A stretch of 64,000 nucleotides of DNA from Dactylosporangium sp. AC04546 (lineage in GTDB: Bacteria > Actinomycetota > Actinomycetes > Mycobacteriales > Micromonosporaceae). The notes below the pieces were generated by a model. That model was not told the origin of the DNA and searched no databases. It saw only the letters and a program-made list of their open reading frames with translations. Where the stretch lies: the NCBI RefSeq assembly GCF_022095675.1, contig NZ_JAHYSG010000063.1, forward strand, positions 8,699-72,698. Reading direction: 5' to 3'. Positions within the stretch are counted from its first letter, which is position 1. Each line of letters starts with the position of its first letter. Positions 52,079 to 62,800 of the stretch are shown piece after piece. The translations under genes and the position numbers were made by a program.

Positions 52079-52492
52079 ATGGCTTCGCGACTGAACCCTT
52101 ATCTGAGTTTCCGCGGCAATGCCCGGCAGGCGCTGGAGTTCTACCAGAGCGTCTTCGGCGGGGAGCTCCGCATGAACACGTTCGGCGAGTTCGGCGGCCA
52201 CGAGGGTGTCGCCAGCGAGCAGATCATGCACGGCCAGCTGGAGACCTCCAGCGGCTACACCCTCATGGCCTCCGACACTCCGCCGGAGATGGCCCACACC
52301 CCGGGCGACAACATCACGGTCAGCCTCAGTGGCACCGACGCCGAGGAGCTTCGGCGGTACTGGCAGAAGCTGTCCACGTCGGGCAAGGTCAACGTCCCCC
52401 TGGAGAAGCAGATGTGGGGTGACGAGTTCGGCCAGTGCGTCGACCAGTTCGGCATCCCGTGGATGGTCAACATCGTCGCCCAGCAGGGCTGA
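52079..52492 (+). CDS. VOC-family (PhnB-like) protein
   Basis: 137 aa; ATG at 52079, 25 bp after the ArsR stop. The PhnB-type opening is [20 protein letters not shown] with VFGGEL, followed by [20 protein letters not shown] and the closing [18 protein letters not shown] proteins include dioxygenases and resistance proteins; no substrate is indicated. Confidence 0.93.
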   Translation: MASRLNPYLSFRGNARQALEFYQSVFGGELRMNTFGEFGGHEGVASEQIMHGQLETSSGYTLMASDTPPEMAHTPGDNITVSLSGTDAEELRRYWQKLSTSGKVNVPLEKQMWGDEFGQCVDQFGIPWMVNIVAQQG

Positions 52493-52518
52493 TTCGTCGA
52501 GGCGCTAGGGTCTCGGGC

Positions 52519-53799
52519 ATGGATCTCGAGACCCTGGTGGCGCTCGACCGTTCGCTGGTCTGGCACCCCTACGGCCCGATGCCGGCGACCCAGCAGCCGC
52601 TCGTCGTCGAGTCGGCCGCGGGCGTCCGGCTGCGCCTGGCCGCCCCCGCCGCCGGGTCCACCGAGCTGATCGACGGGATGTCCTCGTGGTGGGCGGCGAT
52701 CCACGGGTACCGCCACCCGGTCCTCGACGCCGCGGTGCAGGACCAGCTGGGCCGCATGAGCCACGTGATGTTCGGCGGCCTGACCCACGAGCCGGCCGTC
52801 CGCCTGGCCCGCACGCTGGTCGACATCACCCCGGACCCGCTCGGCCACGTGTTCTTCTGCGACTCCGGCAGCGTCGCGGTCGAGGTCGCGATCAAGATGT
52901 GCCTGCAGTACTGGCGATCCCTCGGCCGGCCCTCGAAGCACCGCCTGATGACGTGGCGCGGCGGCTACCACGGCGACACGTTCCATCCGATGTCGGTGAC
53001 GGACCCGGAGGGCGGCATGCACGCCCTGTGGCGCGGCGTCCTCCCGTCGCAGCTCTTCGCCCCGCCGCCGCTCGTCGCGTTCACCGAGGCGTACGTGGCG
53101 ACGTTCGCCGAGCTGCTGGCCCGCCACGCGGACGAGGTGGCCGCGATCATCGTCGAGCCCGTGGTGCAGGGCGCGGGCGGCATGCGCTTCCACGACCCCG
53201 CCTACCTGCGCGCCCTGCGGACGCTGGCCGACGAGCACGACGTGCTGCTGGTCTTCGACGAGATCGCGACGGGCTTCGGCCGCACCGGCACGCTGTTCGC
53301 GGCCGACCAGGCGCAGGTGACCCCCGACGTGATGTGCGTGGGCAAGGCGCTGACCGGCGGCTACCTGTCCATGGGGGCCACGCTGTGCGTCCCGCGGGTG
53401 GCCGAGGGCATCAGCCGCGGCGAGACCCCGATCCTGGCCCACGGCCCGACGTTCATGGCCAACCCGCTGTCCTCGGCCGTGGCGAACGCGTCGATCGACC
53501 TGCTGCTGTCGTCGGACTGGTCGTCGTCCGTGAAGCGCATCTCGTCGGGCCTGGCGTCGGGCCTGGCCCCGGCCCGGGACGTGCCCGGCGTCGCCGACGT
53601 GCGGGTGCTGGGCGCGATCGGCGTGGTCCAGCTGGACCACGAGGTGAACGTCCCGGCCGCGACGAGGGCCGCGGTGGAGCGGGGCGTCTGGCTCCGCCCG
53701 TTCCGCGACCTGGTCTACACGATGCCCCCGTACATCACGGACGACGTCGACGTGGACCAGATCGCGGACGCGGTGGTGGCGGCGGCCGCCGCCGGCTAG
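52519..53799 (+). CDS. bioA: Adenosylmethionine-8-amino-7-oxononanoate aminotransferase
   Basis: 426 aa; ATG at 52519. PLP aminotransferase class III with LVWHPYGPM and [18 protein letters not shown], the BioA-specific substrate motifs, [32 protein letters not shown], and the PLP lysine in [10 protein letters not shown] (about 275). It converts KAPA to DAPA with S-adenosylmethionine in biotin synthesis. No other bio genes are in the window. It converges on ggt with a 4-bp overlap. Confidence 0.96.
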   Translation: MDLETLVALDRSLVWHPYGPMPATQQPLVVESAAGVRLRLAAPAAGSTELIDGMSSWWAAIHGYRHPVLDAAVQDQLGRMSHVMFGGLTHEPAVRLARTLVDITPDPLGHVFFCDSGSVAVEVAIKMCLQYWRSLGRPSKHRLMTWRGGYHGDTFHPMSVTDPEGGMHALWRGVLPSQLFAPPPLVAFTEAYVATFAELLARHADEVAAIIVEPVVQGAGGMRFHDPAYLRALRTLADEHDVLLVFDEIATGFGRTGTLFAADQAQVTPDVMCVGKALTGGYLSMGATLCVPRVAEGISRGETPILAHGPTFMANPLSSAVANASIDLLLSSDWSSSVKRISSGLASGLAPARDVPGVADVRVLGAIGVVQLDHEVNVPAATRAAVERGVWLRPFRDLVYTMPPYITDDVDVDQIADAVVAAAAAG

Positions 53800-55571
53800 C
53801 GGACGGTGCCGGCCGAGCCCGTGCCCCTGCGGACCGGCTCGGCGCAGGCCAGGAGCTTGCCGCGGCCCAGGAACTCGATCGCCGTGGCGGCGCCGATCTC
53901 GGCCATCGGGGTGTACGTGTGGCCCAGGCCGGCCAGTGCCGTGCCCTCGGCGGACGCGATGAACGACGGCTCAGCGGTCACCGCGGCCGTGTTGCGCTGT
54001 GTCGCGCGCGGGGCGGCCAGGGCCTCCGGGAGCGTCATGCCGAGGTCCAGGCGGTTCACCAGGATCTGCAGGACCGTGGTGATGATCGTCGAGCCGCCTG
54101 GCGAGCCGAGTGCGAGGAACGGCTTGCCGTCCTGGAGGACGATCGTCGGGGCCATCGAGCTGCGCGGGCGCTTGCCAGGGCCGGGCAGGTTTGGGTCGTC
54201 GGCCGTGCCCTGGGTCGGCGTGAAGTTGAAGTCGGTCAGCTCGTTGTTGAGCAGGAAGCCGCGGCCCGGCACGACGATGCCGTTGCCACCGATCTGCTCG
54301 ATGGTCAGCGTGTACTCCACGACGTTGCCCCACTTGTCGGCGACCGTGAGGTTCGTCGTCGACTGGCCCAGGTCGGGCGCGGCGCCGCCGGTCGAGGTGG
54401 CGCATCCGGTGTAGTCGCCGTCGAGCACGCCCGGGAGGACCGGCTTCGCCAGTGCCCTGGTCGGGTCGATCTGGCAGGCCCGCTCGGCCGCGAAGCCGTC
54501 GGTCAGCAGCTCGTCGAGGACGGGGCGTGAGGTGTAGTCGCCGACGTACCGGTTGCGGTCGGCGAACGACAGCGCGCTCGCCTCCAGGTAGCGGTGCAGT
54601 GCTTCGGTCTTGCTCAACGAGCTCAAGTTCGATCGCTCGAGGATGTTCAAGGCCTCGCCGACCGTCGATCCGCCCGACGACGGGGTGGCCATGCCATAGA
54701 CGTCATAGCCGCGATAGCGAACATGGGTCGGGGCCGGACGGCGGACCTCGTACGAGCGGAGGTCGGCCAGCGTCATGCCGCCCGGGCGGATCTGGTACTG
54801 CCATGGCTGCGCCGGGCTGGTGGCGAGCGGCGGGTACTGGACCGCCGTCACGATGTCCCGGCCGACGTCGCCGCCGTAGAACGCGCCGATGCCCCGGCGG
54901 GCGACCAGGTCGTAGGTGGCGGCCAGGTCCGGATTGCGCAGCGTGCTGCCGACCGCCGGCGGTGCGCCGCCCGGCAGGAACAGCGACGACGTCGAGCTGA
55001 ACTGCGAGAACGCGGCCCGGTTGTCGGTCACCTGCTGGTTGAACGTGGCGTCGACGGTGAAGCCGCGCCGGGCCACGTCGGCGGCCGGCCGCAGGCTGCG
55101 CGACAGCGACCGGGTGCCCCAGCGCTGCAGCGCGGTGTCCCAGGTGGCGAGGGTGCCGGGCACGCCGGCGGAGAGTCCGCTGACGCGGGCCTCCTGGAAG
55201 GCGTACGGCTGGCCGGTCGCCGGGTTGACGAAGGCCGTCGGCGTCATCGACTGCGGCGCGGTCTCCCGGCCGTCGAGCGTGGACACGCGGCCGGACTTCG
55301 CGTCGTAGTACACGAAGAATCCACCGCCGCCGATGCCGGCCGAGAACGGCTCGGTCACGCCCAGGGTGGCCGCTACCGCGACCGCCGCGTCGACGGCGTT
55401 GCCGCCGTCGCGGAGCACCTGGAGGCCGACGGCGGTGGCCGTGGCATCGACGGATGCCACCGCGCCGCCGTAGCCGGTGGCGGTCGGGCCGGTCGGCGCC
55501 TTGTGGGCGGCGGCCGGAACGGCCGGGACGAGCAGGATCGGGACCAGGACGAACGGGACGAGCCTTCGCAC
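53796..55571 (-). CDS. ggt: Gamma-glutamyltransferase
   Basis: 591 aa; ATG at 55571. A signal peptide ends near PAAAH (about 23). The large-subunit part has [32 protein letters not shown] and [12 protein letters not shown]. The autocatalytic cleavage Thr is in [16 protein letters not shown] (about residue 402), and [16 protein letters not shown] closes the small subunit. It transfers or hydrolyses gamma-glutamyl groups outside the membrane. The acceptor is unspecified. Confidence 0.95.
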   Translation of the reverse strand: MRRLVPFVLVPILLVPAVPAAAHKAPTGPTATGYGGAVASVDATATAVGLQVLRDGGNAVDAAVAVAATLGVTEPFSAGIGGGGFFVYYDAKSGRVSTLDGRETAPQSMTPTAFVNPATGQPYAFQEARVSGLSAGVPGTLATWDTALQRWGTRSLSRSLRPAADVARRGFTVDATFNQQVTDNRAAFSQFSSTSSLFLPGGAPPAVGSTLRNPDLAATYDLVARRGIGAFYGGDVGRDIVTAVQYPPLATSPAQPWQYQIRPGGMTLADLRSYEVRRPAPTHVRYRGYDVYGMATPSSGGSTVGEALNILERSNLSSLSKTEALHRYLEASALSFADRNRYVGDYTSRPVLDELLTDGFAAERACQIDPTRALAKPVLPGVLDGDYTGCATSTGGAAPDLGQSTTNLTVADKWGNVVEYTLTIEQIGGNGIVVPGRGFLLNNELTDFNFTPTQGTADDPNLPGPGKRPRSSMAPTIVLQDGKPFLALGSPGGSTIITTVLQILVNRLDLGMTLPEALAAPRATQRNTAAVTAEPSFIASAEGTALAGLGHTYTPMAEIGAATAIEFLGRGKLLACAEPVRRGTGSAGTVR

Positions 55572-55610
55572 GGTGCCTCCCAGAGGATCGACGATGATCG
55601 CTCCTCCTGC

Positions 55611-56615
55611 CTACCGTCCCGGGACTCCCGGCACAACCCGGAAGGTCCGGCGGTACGCGCTGGGGGCGACGCCGATCGTGGTCTGCAGGTGCTGGCGCAG
55701 TGACGTGGCGGTACCGAGGCCGGATCTTCTGGCGACGACCTCGACGGCGAGGTCCGTGCTCTCCAGGAGCGTGCGGGCGTGGTCGACGCGCTGTTGCAGC
55801 AGCCAGCGCGCGGGGCTCACCCCGGTCTCCTCCCGGAAACGGCGGGTGAACGTGCGCACACTCATCGTGGCGTGCGCGGCCAGGTCCTGGAGCGTCAGCG
55901 GCTCGGAGAGTCGCTCAAGTGCCCACGTCCGGGTGGTCGCTGTCGTCGTATCGGCGGCGCGGGGGAGCGGGCGCTCGATGTACTGCGCCTGGCCGCCTTC
56001 CCGCCACGGTGGCACCACGCTGCGGCGCGCGGCCCGGTTGGCGACCTCGCTGCCGAAGTCGGTCCGGATCACGTGCAGGCAGAGGTCGATGCCGGCCCCG
56101 ACGCCGGCGCTGGTCAGCACGTCGCCGTCGTCGATGAAGAGCACGTCCGGGTCGAGCTTGATGTCGGGGTACAGCTCGCGGAACTTCTCCGCCCACCACC
56201 AGTGCGTGGTCGCCGGGCGGTGCTCGAGGATGCCCGCGGCGGCGAGGACGAACGCGCCGGTGCAGATCGACATCACCCGGGCGCCGCGCGCGAGGGCGTC
56301 GTTGAGCGCTTTGCTGACCGCCGGGTCGACGGCGCCGTTCTCGACGGGGTCGCCGGCGTGGATGCCCGGCACGACGATCGTGTCCGCCGTCTCGGTGATC
56401 TCCAGGCCGTGGTCCGGGACCACCTGGTAGCCGGCCGCCGCCCGGACGGGCTGCCGTCCCGGGGTGCAGACGAGGGTCTTGTACTTCCGGTTGCCGTGCT
56501 CGTCGCGCGCGGTACCGAACAGCTGGGTGGCGGTGCCGAGGTCGAACGGCACGACGCCGTCGAGGACGACGACGGCGACGAGGTGCTTTCCGGTCATGGC
56601 CCAATTCTTGCGCAT
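55611..56615 (-). CDS. GlxA-type AraC regulator with DJ-1/PfpI domain
   Basis: 334 aa from ATG at 56615; an internal ATG at 56597 (MTGKHLVAVVVLDG) is an equally good start. Residues 8-185 are a DJ-1/PfpI fold with the nucleophile-elbow region VMSICTGAFVLAAAG. Residues 225-320 carry two AraC HTHs (TLQDLAAHATMSVRTFTRRF and VEVVARRSGLGTATSLRQHL). It is divergent from an MFS gene and is probably its regulator. Confidence 0.93.
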   Translation of the reverse strand: MRKNWAMTGKHLVAVVVLDGVVPFDLGTATQLFGTARDEHGNRKYKTLVCTPGRQPVRAAAGYQVVPDHGLEITETADTIVVPGIHAGDPVENGAVDPAVSKALNDALARGARVMSICTGAFVLAAAGILEHRPATTHWWWAEKFRELYPDIKLDPDVLFIDDGDVLTSAGVGAGIDLCLHVIRTDFGSEVANRAARRSVVPPWREGGQAQYIERPLPRAADTTTATTRTWALERLSEPLTLQDLAAHATMSVRTFTRRFREETGVSPARWLLQQRVDHARTLLESTDLAVEVVARRSGLGTATSLRQHLQTTIGVAPSAYRRTFRVVPGVPGR

Positions 56616-56668
56616 GATGGCTCTCGGGCCACTCGTCGTGCGGATGCTCCTTGGCCGACGATCATCTG

Positions 56669-57937
56669 GTGAAACGACTCCACCCGGCCTGGCTGGTCGC
56701 GGCCGTCGCCTTCGTGGCGCTCGTCGGCGCGGCCGGCTTCCGCGCGACGCCCGGCGTGATGCTCCACCCGCTGCACGAGGAGTTCGGCTGGTCGCTCGGC
56801 ACGATCTCGCTCGCCGTCTCGATCAACCTGCTGCTGTTCGGCCTGACCGCGCCGTTCGCCGCCGCCCTCATGGAGCGGTTCGGGATCCGTCGGGTGGTCG
56901 CCTACGCGCTGCTGCTCGTCTCCGCCGGTAGCGGCCTGACCGTCTTCATGCGGCACAGCTGGGAGCTCATCGCGCTGTGGGGCGTGCTGGTCGGGCTGGG
57001 GACCGGCTCGATGGCGCTCGCGTTCGTCGCCACGGTGACCGGCCGCTGGTTCGTGCAGCGGCGCGGCCTGGTGACGGGCGTGCTCACCGCGGGCGGCGCG
57101 GCCGGCCAGCTCGTCTTCCTGCCCGTCCTGGCCCTCCTGGTCGAGGACCACGGCTGGCGGACCGCGGCGCTGACCGTGGCCGGCGCGGCGCTGCTCGTGG
57201 TGCCGCTGGTGCTGTGGCGGCTGCGCGACCACCCGTCAGACCTGGGCGTGACTGCCTACGGGGCGGCTGTTGTGGAGTCCGCGCCGGTCGTCACCACGGG
57301 TGCCGCCCGCCGCGCCCTGGGCGCCCTGCGCACAGCCTCCCGCACGCCGGCGTTCTGGCTGCTCGCGGGCGGCTTCGCGATCTGCGGTGCGACGACGAAC
57401 GGCCTGATCGGCACCCACTTCATCCCCGCCGCCCACGACCACGGCATGGCCGAGCCGACCGCGGCGTCGCTGCTGGCGCTGGTGGGCCTGTTCGACATCG
57501 CGGGGACGATCGCGTCGGGCTGGCTGACCGACCGGATGGACAGCCGGGTGCTGCTGGGCTGGTACTACGCGCTGCGGGGCCTCTCGCTGCTGGTCCTGCC
57601 CGTGCTGTTCGCGGCCACCGTGCGCCCGAGCATGCTGGTGTTCATCCTGTTCTACGGCTTGGACTGGGTGGCGACGGTACCGCCGACCGTCGCGCTGTGC
57701 CGTGAGTACTTCGGCGCCTCGGGCCCGGTGGTGTTCGGCTGGGTGTTCGCCTCACACCAGATCGGCGCCGCGATCGCGGCCACGTCGACCGGCCTGCTCC
57801 GCGACCGGCTCGGCAACTACGACCTGGCCTGGTACATCGCGGGTGGCCTGTCCATCTCGGCGGCGGCTCTGTCGCTCCTGCTGTTCCGCACTCGCCGCCC
57901 GGCCGCGTCGCCGACCCCGGTCGCCGTTCCCGCCTGA
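56669..57937 (+). CDS. MFS transporter (monocarboxylate-porter-like)
   Basis: 422 aa from GTG at 56669 (VKRLHPAWLVAAVAFVALVG); a TTG at 56651 is possible. About 12 hydrophobic segments with GFRATPGVMLHPLHEEFGWS in the first loop and GWLTDRMDSRVLLGWYYALR between helices 8 and 9, the OxlT/monocarboxylate-porter style. The substrate is unknown. It is divergent from the GlxA-like regulator. Confidence 0.92.
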   Translation: MKRLHPAWLVAAVAFVALVGAAGFRATPGVMLHPLHEEFGWSLGTISLAVSINLLLFGLTAPFAAALMERFGIRRVVAYALLLVSAGSGLTVFMRHSWELIALWGVLVGLGTGSMALAFVATVTGRWFVQRRGLVTGVLTAGGAAGQLVFLPVLALLVEDHGWRTAALTVAGAALLVVPLVLWRLRDHPSDLGVTAYGAAVVESAPVVTTGAARRALGALRTASRTPAFWLLAGGFAICGATTNGLIGTHFIPAAHDHGMAEPTAASLLALVGLFDIAGTIASGWLTDRMDSRVLLGWYYALRGLSLLVLPVLFAATVRPSMLVFILFYGLDWVATVPPTVALCREYFGASGPVVFGWVFASHQIGAAIAATSTGLLRDRLGNYDLAWYIAGGLSISAAALSLLLFRTRRPAASPTPVAVPA

Positions 57938-57940
57938 CAT

Positions 57941-57982
57941 GTTGACGGGCCGCACATCGCGTTGAATGTGCGGCCCGTCAAC
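57941..57982. terminator. 17-bp hairpin between convergent genes
   Basis: GTTGACGGGCCGCACAT (57941-57957) pairs perfectly with 57966-57982 around an 8-nt loop, 3 bp after the MFS stop. No T-tract. TTGACG recurs twice in the next 50 bp. Confidence 0.75.
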
Positions 57983-58040
57983 GTGCTGCGTCAATGTTGA
58001 CGAAAATCAACCATGCTTGACGGTGTGGATCGGCGGGCGG

Positions 58041-60638
58041 TCACGCCCGTCGGCGGCTCGCCAGCAGCAGGGTGCCGCCGGCCAGGACCGTGGCGATGCC
58101 GAGCAGCAGCATGGCCATGATCGGCGGGCCGGTCACGGCGAGCGAGTCGCCGCTGCCGCGCACCCGGATGGCCATCTTCATATTGTGCGGGTTGCCGCTC
58201 GGGTCGATGCCGGACGCCACCAGCTGGTGACCGCCGACGGCGAGGTTGGCCGGCACCTTGACCGGCTTCGAGAAGCTGCCGACGCCGTCGGTGATCGCGG
58301 TGCCCAGCTCGATCGGGATCGAGTAGATCACGATCCTCGCCGTCGAGTACGGCATGAACCCCGTCCCGATGACCACGATGTCCTGGCTCGGCACGGCGGT
58401 GGTGATGCGGCCCTTGTCGGTCGTCAGCAGCAGGTCGGTTTCCGGCGGCGCCGCGCTGATCGGCGGCGCGGTCGGCGTGGCCTCGTTCGACGGCCCGGCC
58501 GCGGCGGAGTCGCCCAGCGCGGTGTTGGTGATGACGGTGACGGTGTACGTGACACCGGCGGTACCACCCATGACACAGCTCAGGTCGGCGGCCGACTGGG
58601 TCGTGCACCGCGCCTGGCCCGGCGAGGCGATCGCCGTGTACCCGGTCACGCCGGTGACGTCACCCGGTGCCTGCCACTGCGCGCGGACCTGCGACACGCC
58701 CGCGGTGGCGACCACGGATGCCGGCGCCGGCACCGGACCGCTGACCGTGAACGACCGCGACACCTGCGGCGCCGTCTGGTACGCGCTGTTGCCCACCTGG
58801 TCGGCCGTGATCTCGCAGGTCCCGGTCGTGACCAGCGTGACGACCCCGGCGGCCACCGTGCACACCAACGGCGTGTTCGTGTCCCACATGATCGCGAGCC
58901 CGGACGTGGCTGACGCGGTCACCGTCACCGTCTGCTTCGAGATCGACCAGTTCGCCGGCTGCGGGAAGCTGATCGTCTGCGTGAGCTTCTGCACGGTGAG
59001 CGTCGGCGCGCAGGTCTCCTCCGGCCCGTGCTCCGCGCACATGCTGGCCAGCTCCGGCTGGACCCCGGTGGCGTTGGTGACCGACGCGTTGCTCAGCGAG
59101 TACGACCCCGGGACCGCCGACGTCACCGGTACCTCGATCCCGCAGGTCGCGGACGCCCCCGTGAGTGAGGCGCTGCTGACGCTGACCGCCCCGGCTCCCG
59201 CCGCTCCCGTGAACGTCCCGCCGCACGAGCTCGTCACCGACCCGCTCCCGACGACCAGCCCGGTCGGCAGGGTGAGCGTGAACCCGAGCCCGCTGGAGAC
59301 GGCCGAGGCGTTCTGATCGGTCCGCCCGACCGAGATCCCCAGCGTGGCGGACCCGTTCGCGGCGATCGACGAGGGCACGAACAGGGCCATCACCCGCGGC
59401 GTGGCGGTGGTGATCGTCAACGTCTGCGTGCTCTGCGCCGCCGTCACCCCGGCGACGCTGGTGAACTCCGCGGCCGTGAACGGGTACTGCCCAGAAGAGC
59501 TCCCCCCGACCGGAAACTTGATCACGCAGCTCGCCACCGTGTCCGCCAGCTGCGCATTGGCCACGGTCAGCGTCGTCGACCCGTTCATCGCCGTGATGTT
59601 GAACGTGTCGCAGGTGGACTCAGGGGTGCCGCTGTACTTCAGGAGCCCGGTCGGCAACGTGATCGTGTACCCGAGCCCGGTCGCCGCCCCGCACGTGTCG
59701 GTCCGGCTGATCGTCACCTCCAGCTTGGTGGAGGTGTTGTCGGGAATGCTCGATTCGGCCCAGGCCGCACTGACGTCGATCAGGGACGTCTCGGCGCAGC
59801 TCTGCACCCCGGCCGTGGACGCGGGCGAGGCGCTAGCCAGCGCTCCGACGCCCCCCGCGGAACTCTTGTCAGCGCCCTTGCCCGTGACTCCGGCCTGGTC
59901 CGCTGCGCCGGCTTTACCCGCAGCTTTGGTGTTGGTCGTGTCTGCGGCCGCGTCGCCGGCTTTGGCACCGCCGGTGCTCACCGTCGAGCCGGAGTCCGCG
60001 CCCCTGATCTTCTTGGCGACGGTCTGCCTGTCCGCGGCCTTGCTCTTGCCCGCGCCACCGCTCCTGGCATGCGAGCGGCCTGTGGCATCTGCCGCGACGC
60101 TGTCGTCCGCCTTCGCGTCACCCGCCTTCCCGTGCACGGTCGCGTTCGCGCCGGCCGCGCTCCCGTCCGAGCCCGCCGAGCCGTCCGCGCCCGCCCTGGC
60201 TGCCGAGCCCGCCGAACCGGCCTTGCCGCCGCTGCCCGACGTGCCAGCCGTTCCCGCTCGATCGACCGAACCCGCCGTGCCGCCGCTGCCCGCCTTCCCG
60301 CCGCCGCTGTCCGTTCGATCGGCCGAGCCTGTCTTGCCGGCGGCGCCCGTCTTGCTGGTCGAGCCCGTCTTTCCGTCGCCGCCCGTCTTGCCCGCGACGC
60401 CCGTCTTGCCCGCGACGCCCGTCTTGCCGGCGGCGACCGCCTGTGCGGCGCCGCCCTCCCGCCCGGTCGCGACCGTCTTGCCGTCAACCGCTGTCCTGCC
60501 GGTCGCCGCGCCGGTGGTGGCCGGGGCGGCGAGGGCGGTGGACGGCACGGCGATCGCTCCGCAGGCGGTGAGCGTGACGAGCGCCGCCCACCGCATCGCT
60601 GTTCGCCGGTCGCGCGACCGGCTGTCCAGAAAGATCAT
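58041..60638 (-). CDS. Collagen-like, LAxTG-anchored surface protein
   Basis: 865 aa; ATG at 60638 with GGGGG upstream. Signal peptide ends near TALAAP. Residues ~45-280 are low-complexity Gly/Ala/Lys/Thr/Ser with Gly-x-x periodicity (AGKTGVAGKTGGDGKTG). Then come two related beta domains (about 290-410 and 420-535, each with a conserved Cys pair and TITLPTGL or TLTLPTGL), Ig-like and fibronectin-III-like regions (about 545-720), and a final beta domain. The C-terminus has SLAVTGPP, a hydrophobic helix and SRRRA: a class E-type LAxTG sorting signal. No sortase gene is nearby. Confidence 0.85.
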   Translation of the reverse strand: MIFLDSRSRDRRTAMRWAALVTLTACGAIAVPSTALAAPATTGAATGRTAVDGKTVATGREGGAAQAVAAGKTGVAGKTGVAGKTGGDGKTGSTSKTGAAGKTGSADRTDSGGGKAGSGGTAGSVDRAGTAGTSGSGGKAGSAGSAARAGADGSAGSDGSAAGANATVHGKAGDAKADDSVAADATGRSHARSGGAGKSKAADRQTVAKKIRGADSGSTVSTGGAKAGDAAADTTNTKAAGKAGAADQAGVTGKGADKSSAGGVGALASASPASTAGVQSCAETSLIDVSAAWAESSIPDNTSTKLEVTISRTDTCGAATGLGYTITLPTGLLKYSGTPESTCDTFNITAMNGSTTLTVANAQLADTVASCVIKFPVGGSSSGQYPFTAAEFTSVAGVTAAQSTQTLTITTATPRVMALFVPSSIAANGSATLGISVGRTDQNASAVSSGLGFTLTLPTGLVVGSGSVTSSCGGTFTGAAGAGAVSVSSASLTGASATCGIEVPVTSAVPGSYSLSNASVTNATGVQPELASMCAEHGPEETCAPTLTVQKLTQTISFPQPANWSISKQTVTVTASATSGLAIMWDTNTPLVCTVAAGVVTLVTTGTCEITADQVGNSAYQTAPQVSRSFTVSGPVPAPASVVATAGVSQVRAQWQAPGDVTGVTGYTAIASPGQARCTTQSAADLSCVMGGTAGVTYTVTVITNTALGDSAAAGPSNEATPTAPPISAAPPETDLLLTTDKGRITTAVPSQDIVVIGTGFMPYSTARIVIYSIPIELGTAITDGVGSFSKPVKVPANLAVGGHQLVASGIDPSGNPHNMKMAIRVRGSGDSLAVTGPPIMAMLLLGIATVLAGGTLLLASRRRA

Positions 60639-60717
60639 TTGGTTCCCCCGTTTCGGGATCACCCGATACTGGGTGCGGGTGACCCCAGGGAGGAACTTAC
60701 GGCATATGTCCCCTTTG

Positions 60718-62283
60718 TTATTGTCCGAGTCGATAATTCAGGTCCGGCGCGATCGTCACGGTGTCCATCTGTGCGCGCTGTAACCGGCCCGAGTAATCCC
60801 AGTTCATCGACTGCCACCGGGTGAACTGGTCAAGCACCCACACGCCCGACTGCCGGCTGCCGTTGCCCGAGCGGCCGTTGCCGCCGAACGGCAGGTGGGC
60901 CTCCGCGCCCGACGTCGAGTTGTTGATGCTGACCATGCCCGCACGCGTGCCCCGGCGGAACGCGAACGCCTTGCGCGGGTCGGTGGTGTAGATGGCGGCC
61001 GACAGCCCGTATCCCGGCGCGTCCGCCAGCTCGATCGCCTCGTCCAGCGCCGAATACCGCGTGATGCCCACGATCGGCCCGAACGTCTCCTGCTGGAACA
61101 GCTTGTCCTCCGGCCGCACGCCGTGGACCAGCACCGGGTGGTAGAACAGCCCGGCGGCGGGGTCGCCGACGAAGCCCGCCCGCGGGTTGGCCGCAGTGAT
61201 GCGCCCGACGCCGGCGGAGCCCGAGACCCGGTGGTGGGGCTCGACCCAGTCGAGATACGACTCGTAGCGCTCGGCGAAGCGCTCGCTCATCAGCGGCCCG
61301 AACAGCACCGATGGGTCGGCCGGGTCGCCGACGACGGCACCCTGGACGGCGTCTTCGAGGCGCCGCTCGAACTCCTCCAGCACGCTGTCGTGCACGATCA
61401 GCGTGCCGAGCGACGTGCAGCGCTGGCCGGCGGTGCCGAACCCGGAGAAGAGCGCGCCGTGAACCGCCAGGTCGAGGTCGGCGTCCTCGGTCACCACGAG
61501 CGGGTTCTTCCCGCCCAGCTCCAGGCAGGCGCTCTGCAGATGGCGCCCGGCCAGCTCGCCCACGCGGGCGCCGACCTCGGACGACCCGGTGAACCCGATC
61601 TTGTCGATCAACCCTTCGCGCAGGCCGGCCTCGAGCCCGGCGAAGGTCGTCGGCCCGTCGGCGTGGACCACGTCGAGCACGCCGTCGGGCACGCCGGCCC
61701 GCCGGATCAGCTCCGCGAACGCGTCCGCGCAGGCCGCCGCATACTCGGCCGGCTTCCAGACGATGGTGTTGCCGCACAGCAGGGCGGGCACGATATACCA
61801 ACTCGGGACGGCCACCGGGAAGTTGCCGGCCGTCACGATGGCGGCCACGCCGACCGGCACGCGAAAGGTGAACAGCTGCTTGTCGGGCATCTCGCTGGGC
61901 ACGGTCTGCCCGTAGAGCCGGCGACCCTCGCCCAGGAAGAAGTCGCACGTGTCGACGATCTCCTGCACCTCACCGCGGGCCTCGGTGAGCGTCTTGCCCA
62001 CCTCGCGGGTGACCAGCGCGGACAGCGCCTCGAAGTTGGCCTCGACCAGGCGGCCGAGGTTGGCCACGACCCGCCCGCGCACCGGCGCCGGCACCTCGGC
62101 CCAGGCCTTCTGCGCCTGCCGGGCCGACCGGCACGCGGCCACGAACGTGTCGGCGTCGGCCAGGGCCACCTCGGCCACGACGTCGTCGAGACGGGACGGG
62201 TTGATGGAGGGCGCGCGGCGATCCTGCGGGGTGACCGGCTTCCCGCCGACGGTGGAGACGATGACGCGGTTCATGGGATACAT
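60718..62283 (-). CDS. Aldehyde dehydrogenase family protein
   Basis: 521 aa from ATG at 62283 (or 62274, MNRVIVSTVGG). NAD-dependent ALDH motifs: TAGNFPVAVPSWYIVPALLC, NTIVWKPAEYAAA, GFTGSSEVGARVG, catalytic Glu in ACLELGGKNPLVV and catalytic Cys in GTAGQRCTSLGTL (near residue 285), and late QETFGPIVGI. The overall pattern is closest to the ALDH7/semialdehyde dehydrogenase branch. The substrate is not known. Confidence 0.93.
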   Translation of the reverse strand: MYPMNRVIVSTVGGKPVTPQDRRAPSINPSRLDDVVAEVALADADTFVAACRSARQAQKAWAEVPAPVRGRVVANLGRLVEANFEALSALVTREVGKTLTEARGEVQEIVDTCDFFLGEGRRLYGQTVPSEMPDKQLFTFRVPVGVAAIVTAGNFPVAVPSWYIVPALLCGNTIVWKPAEYAAACADAFAELIRRAGVPDGVLDVVHADGPTTFAGLEAGLREGLIDKIGFTGSSEVGARVGELAGRHLQSACLELGGKNPLVVTEDADLDLAVHGALFSGFGTAGQRCTSLGTLIVHDSVLEEFERRLEDAVQGAVVGDPADPSVLFGPLMSERFAERYESYLDWVEPHHRVSGSAGVGRITAANPRAGFVGDPAAGLFYHPVLVHGVRPEDKLFQQETFGPIVGITRYSALDEAIELADAPGYGLSAAIYTTDPRKAFAFRRGTRAGMVSINNSTSGAEAHLPFGGNGRSGNGSRQSGVWVLDQFTRWQSMNWDYSGRLQRAQMDTVTIAPDLNYRLGQ

Positions 62284-62312
62284 CTTGGACCGCGGGTACG
62301 ACGAAAAGCGGG

Positions 62313-62765
62313 TCAGGGCGCGTCAGCGGGGTGCGCCGAGGCGGGCGGCGGCGCGAACGCCAGCTCGCCGCCGAACTGCGCGTGCAGCCGGACGTCGTAG
62401 TAGTCGGCGGCGTCGGCCAGCCAGTCGCACGCGTTGGTCAGCTCGATCGGGTCCAGCGTGGCCGCGAGCAGCTCGGTCGACGCGATCACCGACTGGTCGC
62501 GCCAGAAGAGCCGGATGAAGTTGAGCCGTCCGTTCAGCTCGTTGAGCTCCGTGAGCAGCTCCGGCGAGCACTCGATCTTGCGCAGCAGCGGCGAGAACAC
62601 CCGCACCAGCGGCGGGTCGTTGTTGATCAGCCGCAGGTACAGCACGGCGGTGCCGCTACGGATGGCGGCCGGCGCCGCGGTCAGGTCGTCCGGCACCGGC
62701 TGACCGCCGAGGTAGTCGGTGACCAGCCCGCGAACCTTCGCGCGTAACGCGTCGTCGATCGACAC
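62313..62765 (-). CDS. YbjN/T3SS-chaperone-like small protein
   Basis: 150 aa; ATG at 62765. It has SGTAVLYLRLINNDPPLVRV then FSPLLRKIECSPELLTELNE, an alpha/beta fold of the YbjN or CesT-like chaperone type common in actinobacteria. No signal or membrane helix. It probably binds a partner protein; the partner is unknown. Confidence 0.7.
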   Translation of the reverse strand: MSIDDALRAKVRGLVTDYLGGQPVPDDLTAAPAAIRSGTAVLYLRLINNDPPLVRVFSPLLRKIECSPELLTELNELNGRLNFIRLFWRDQSVIASTELLAATLDPIELTNACDWLADAADYYDVRLHAQFGGELAFAPPPASAHPADAP

Positions 62766-62800
62766 AGCCTCACCTTACCGGGGTCGTGCACGCCCGCCGA

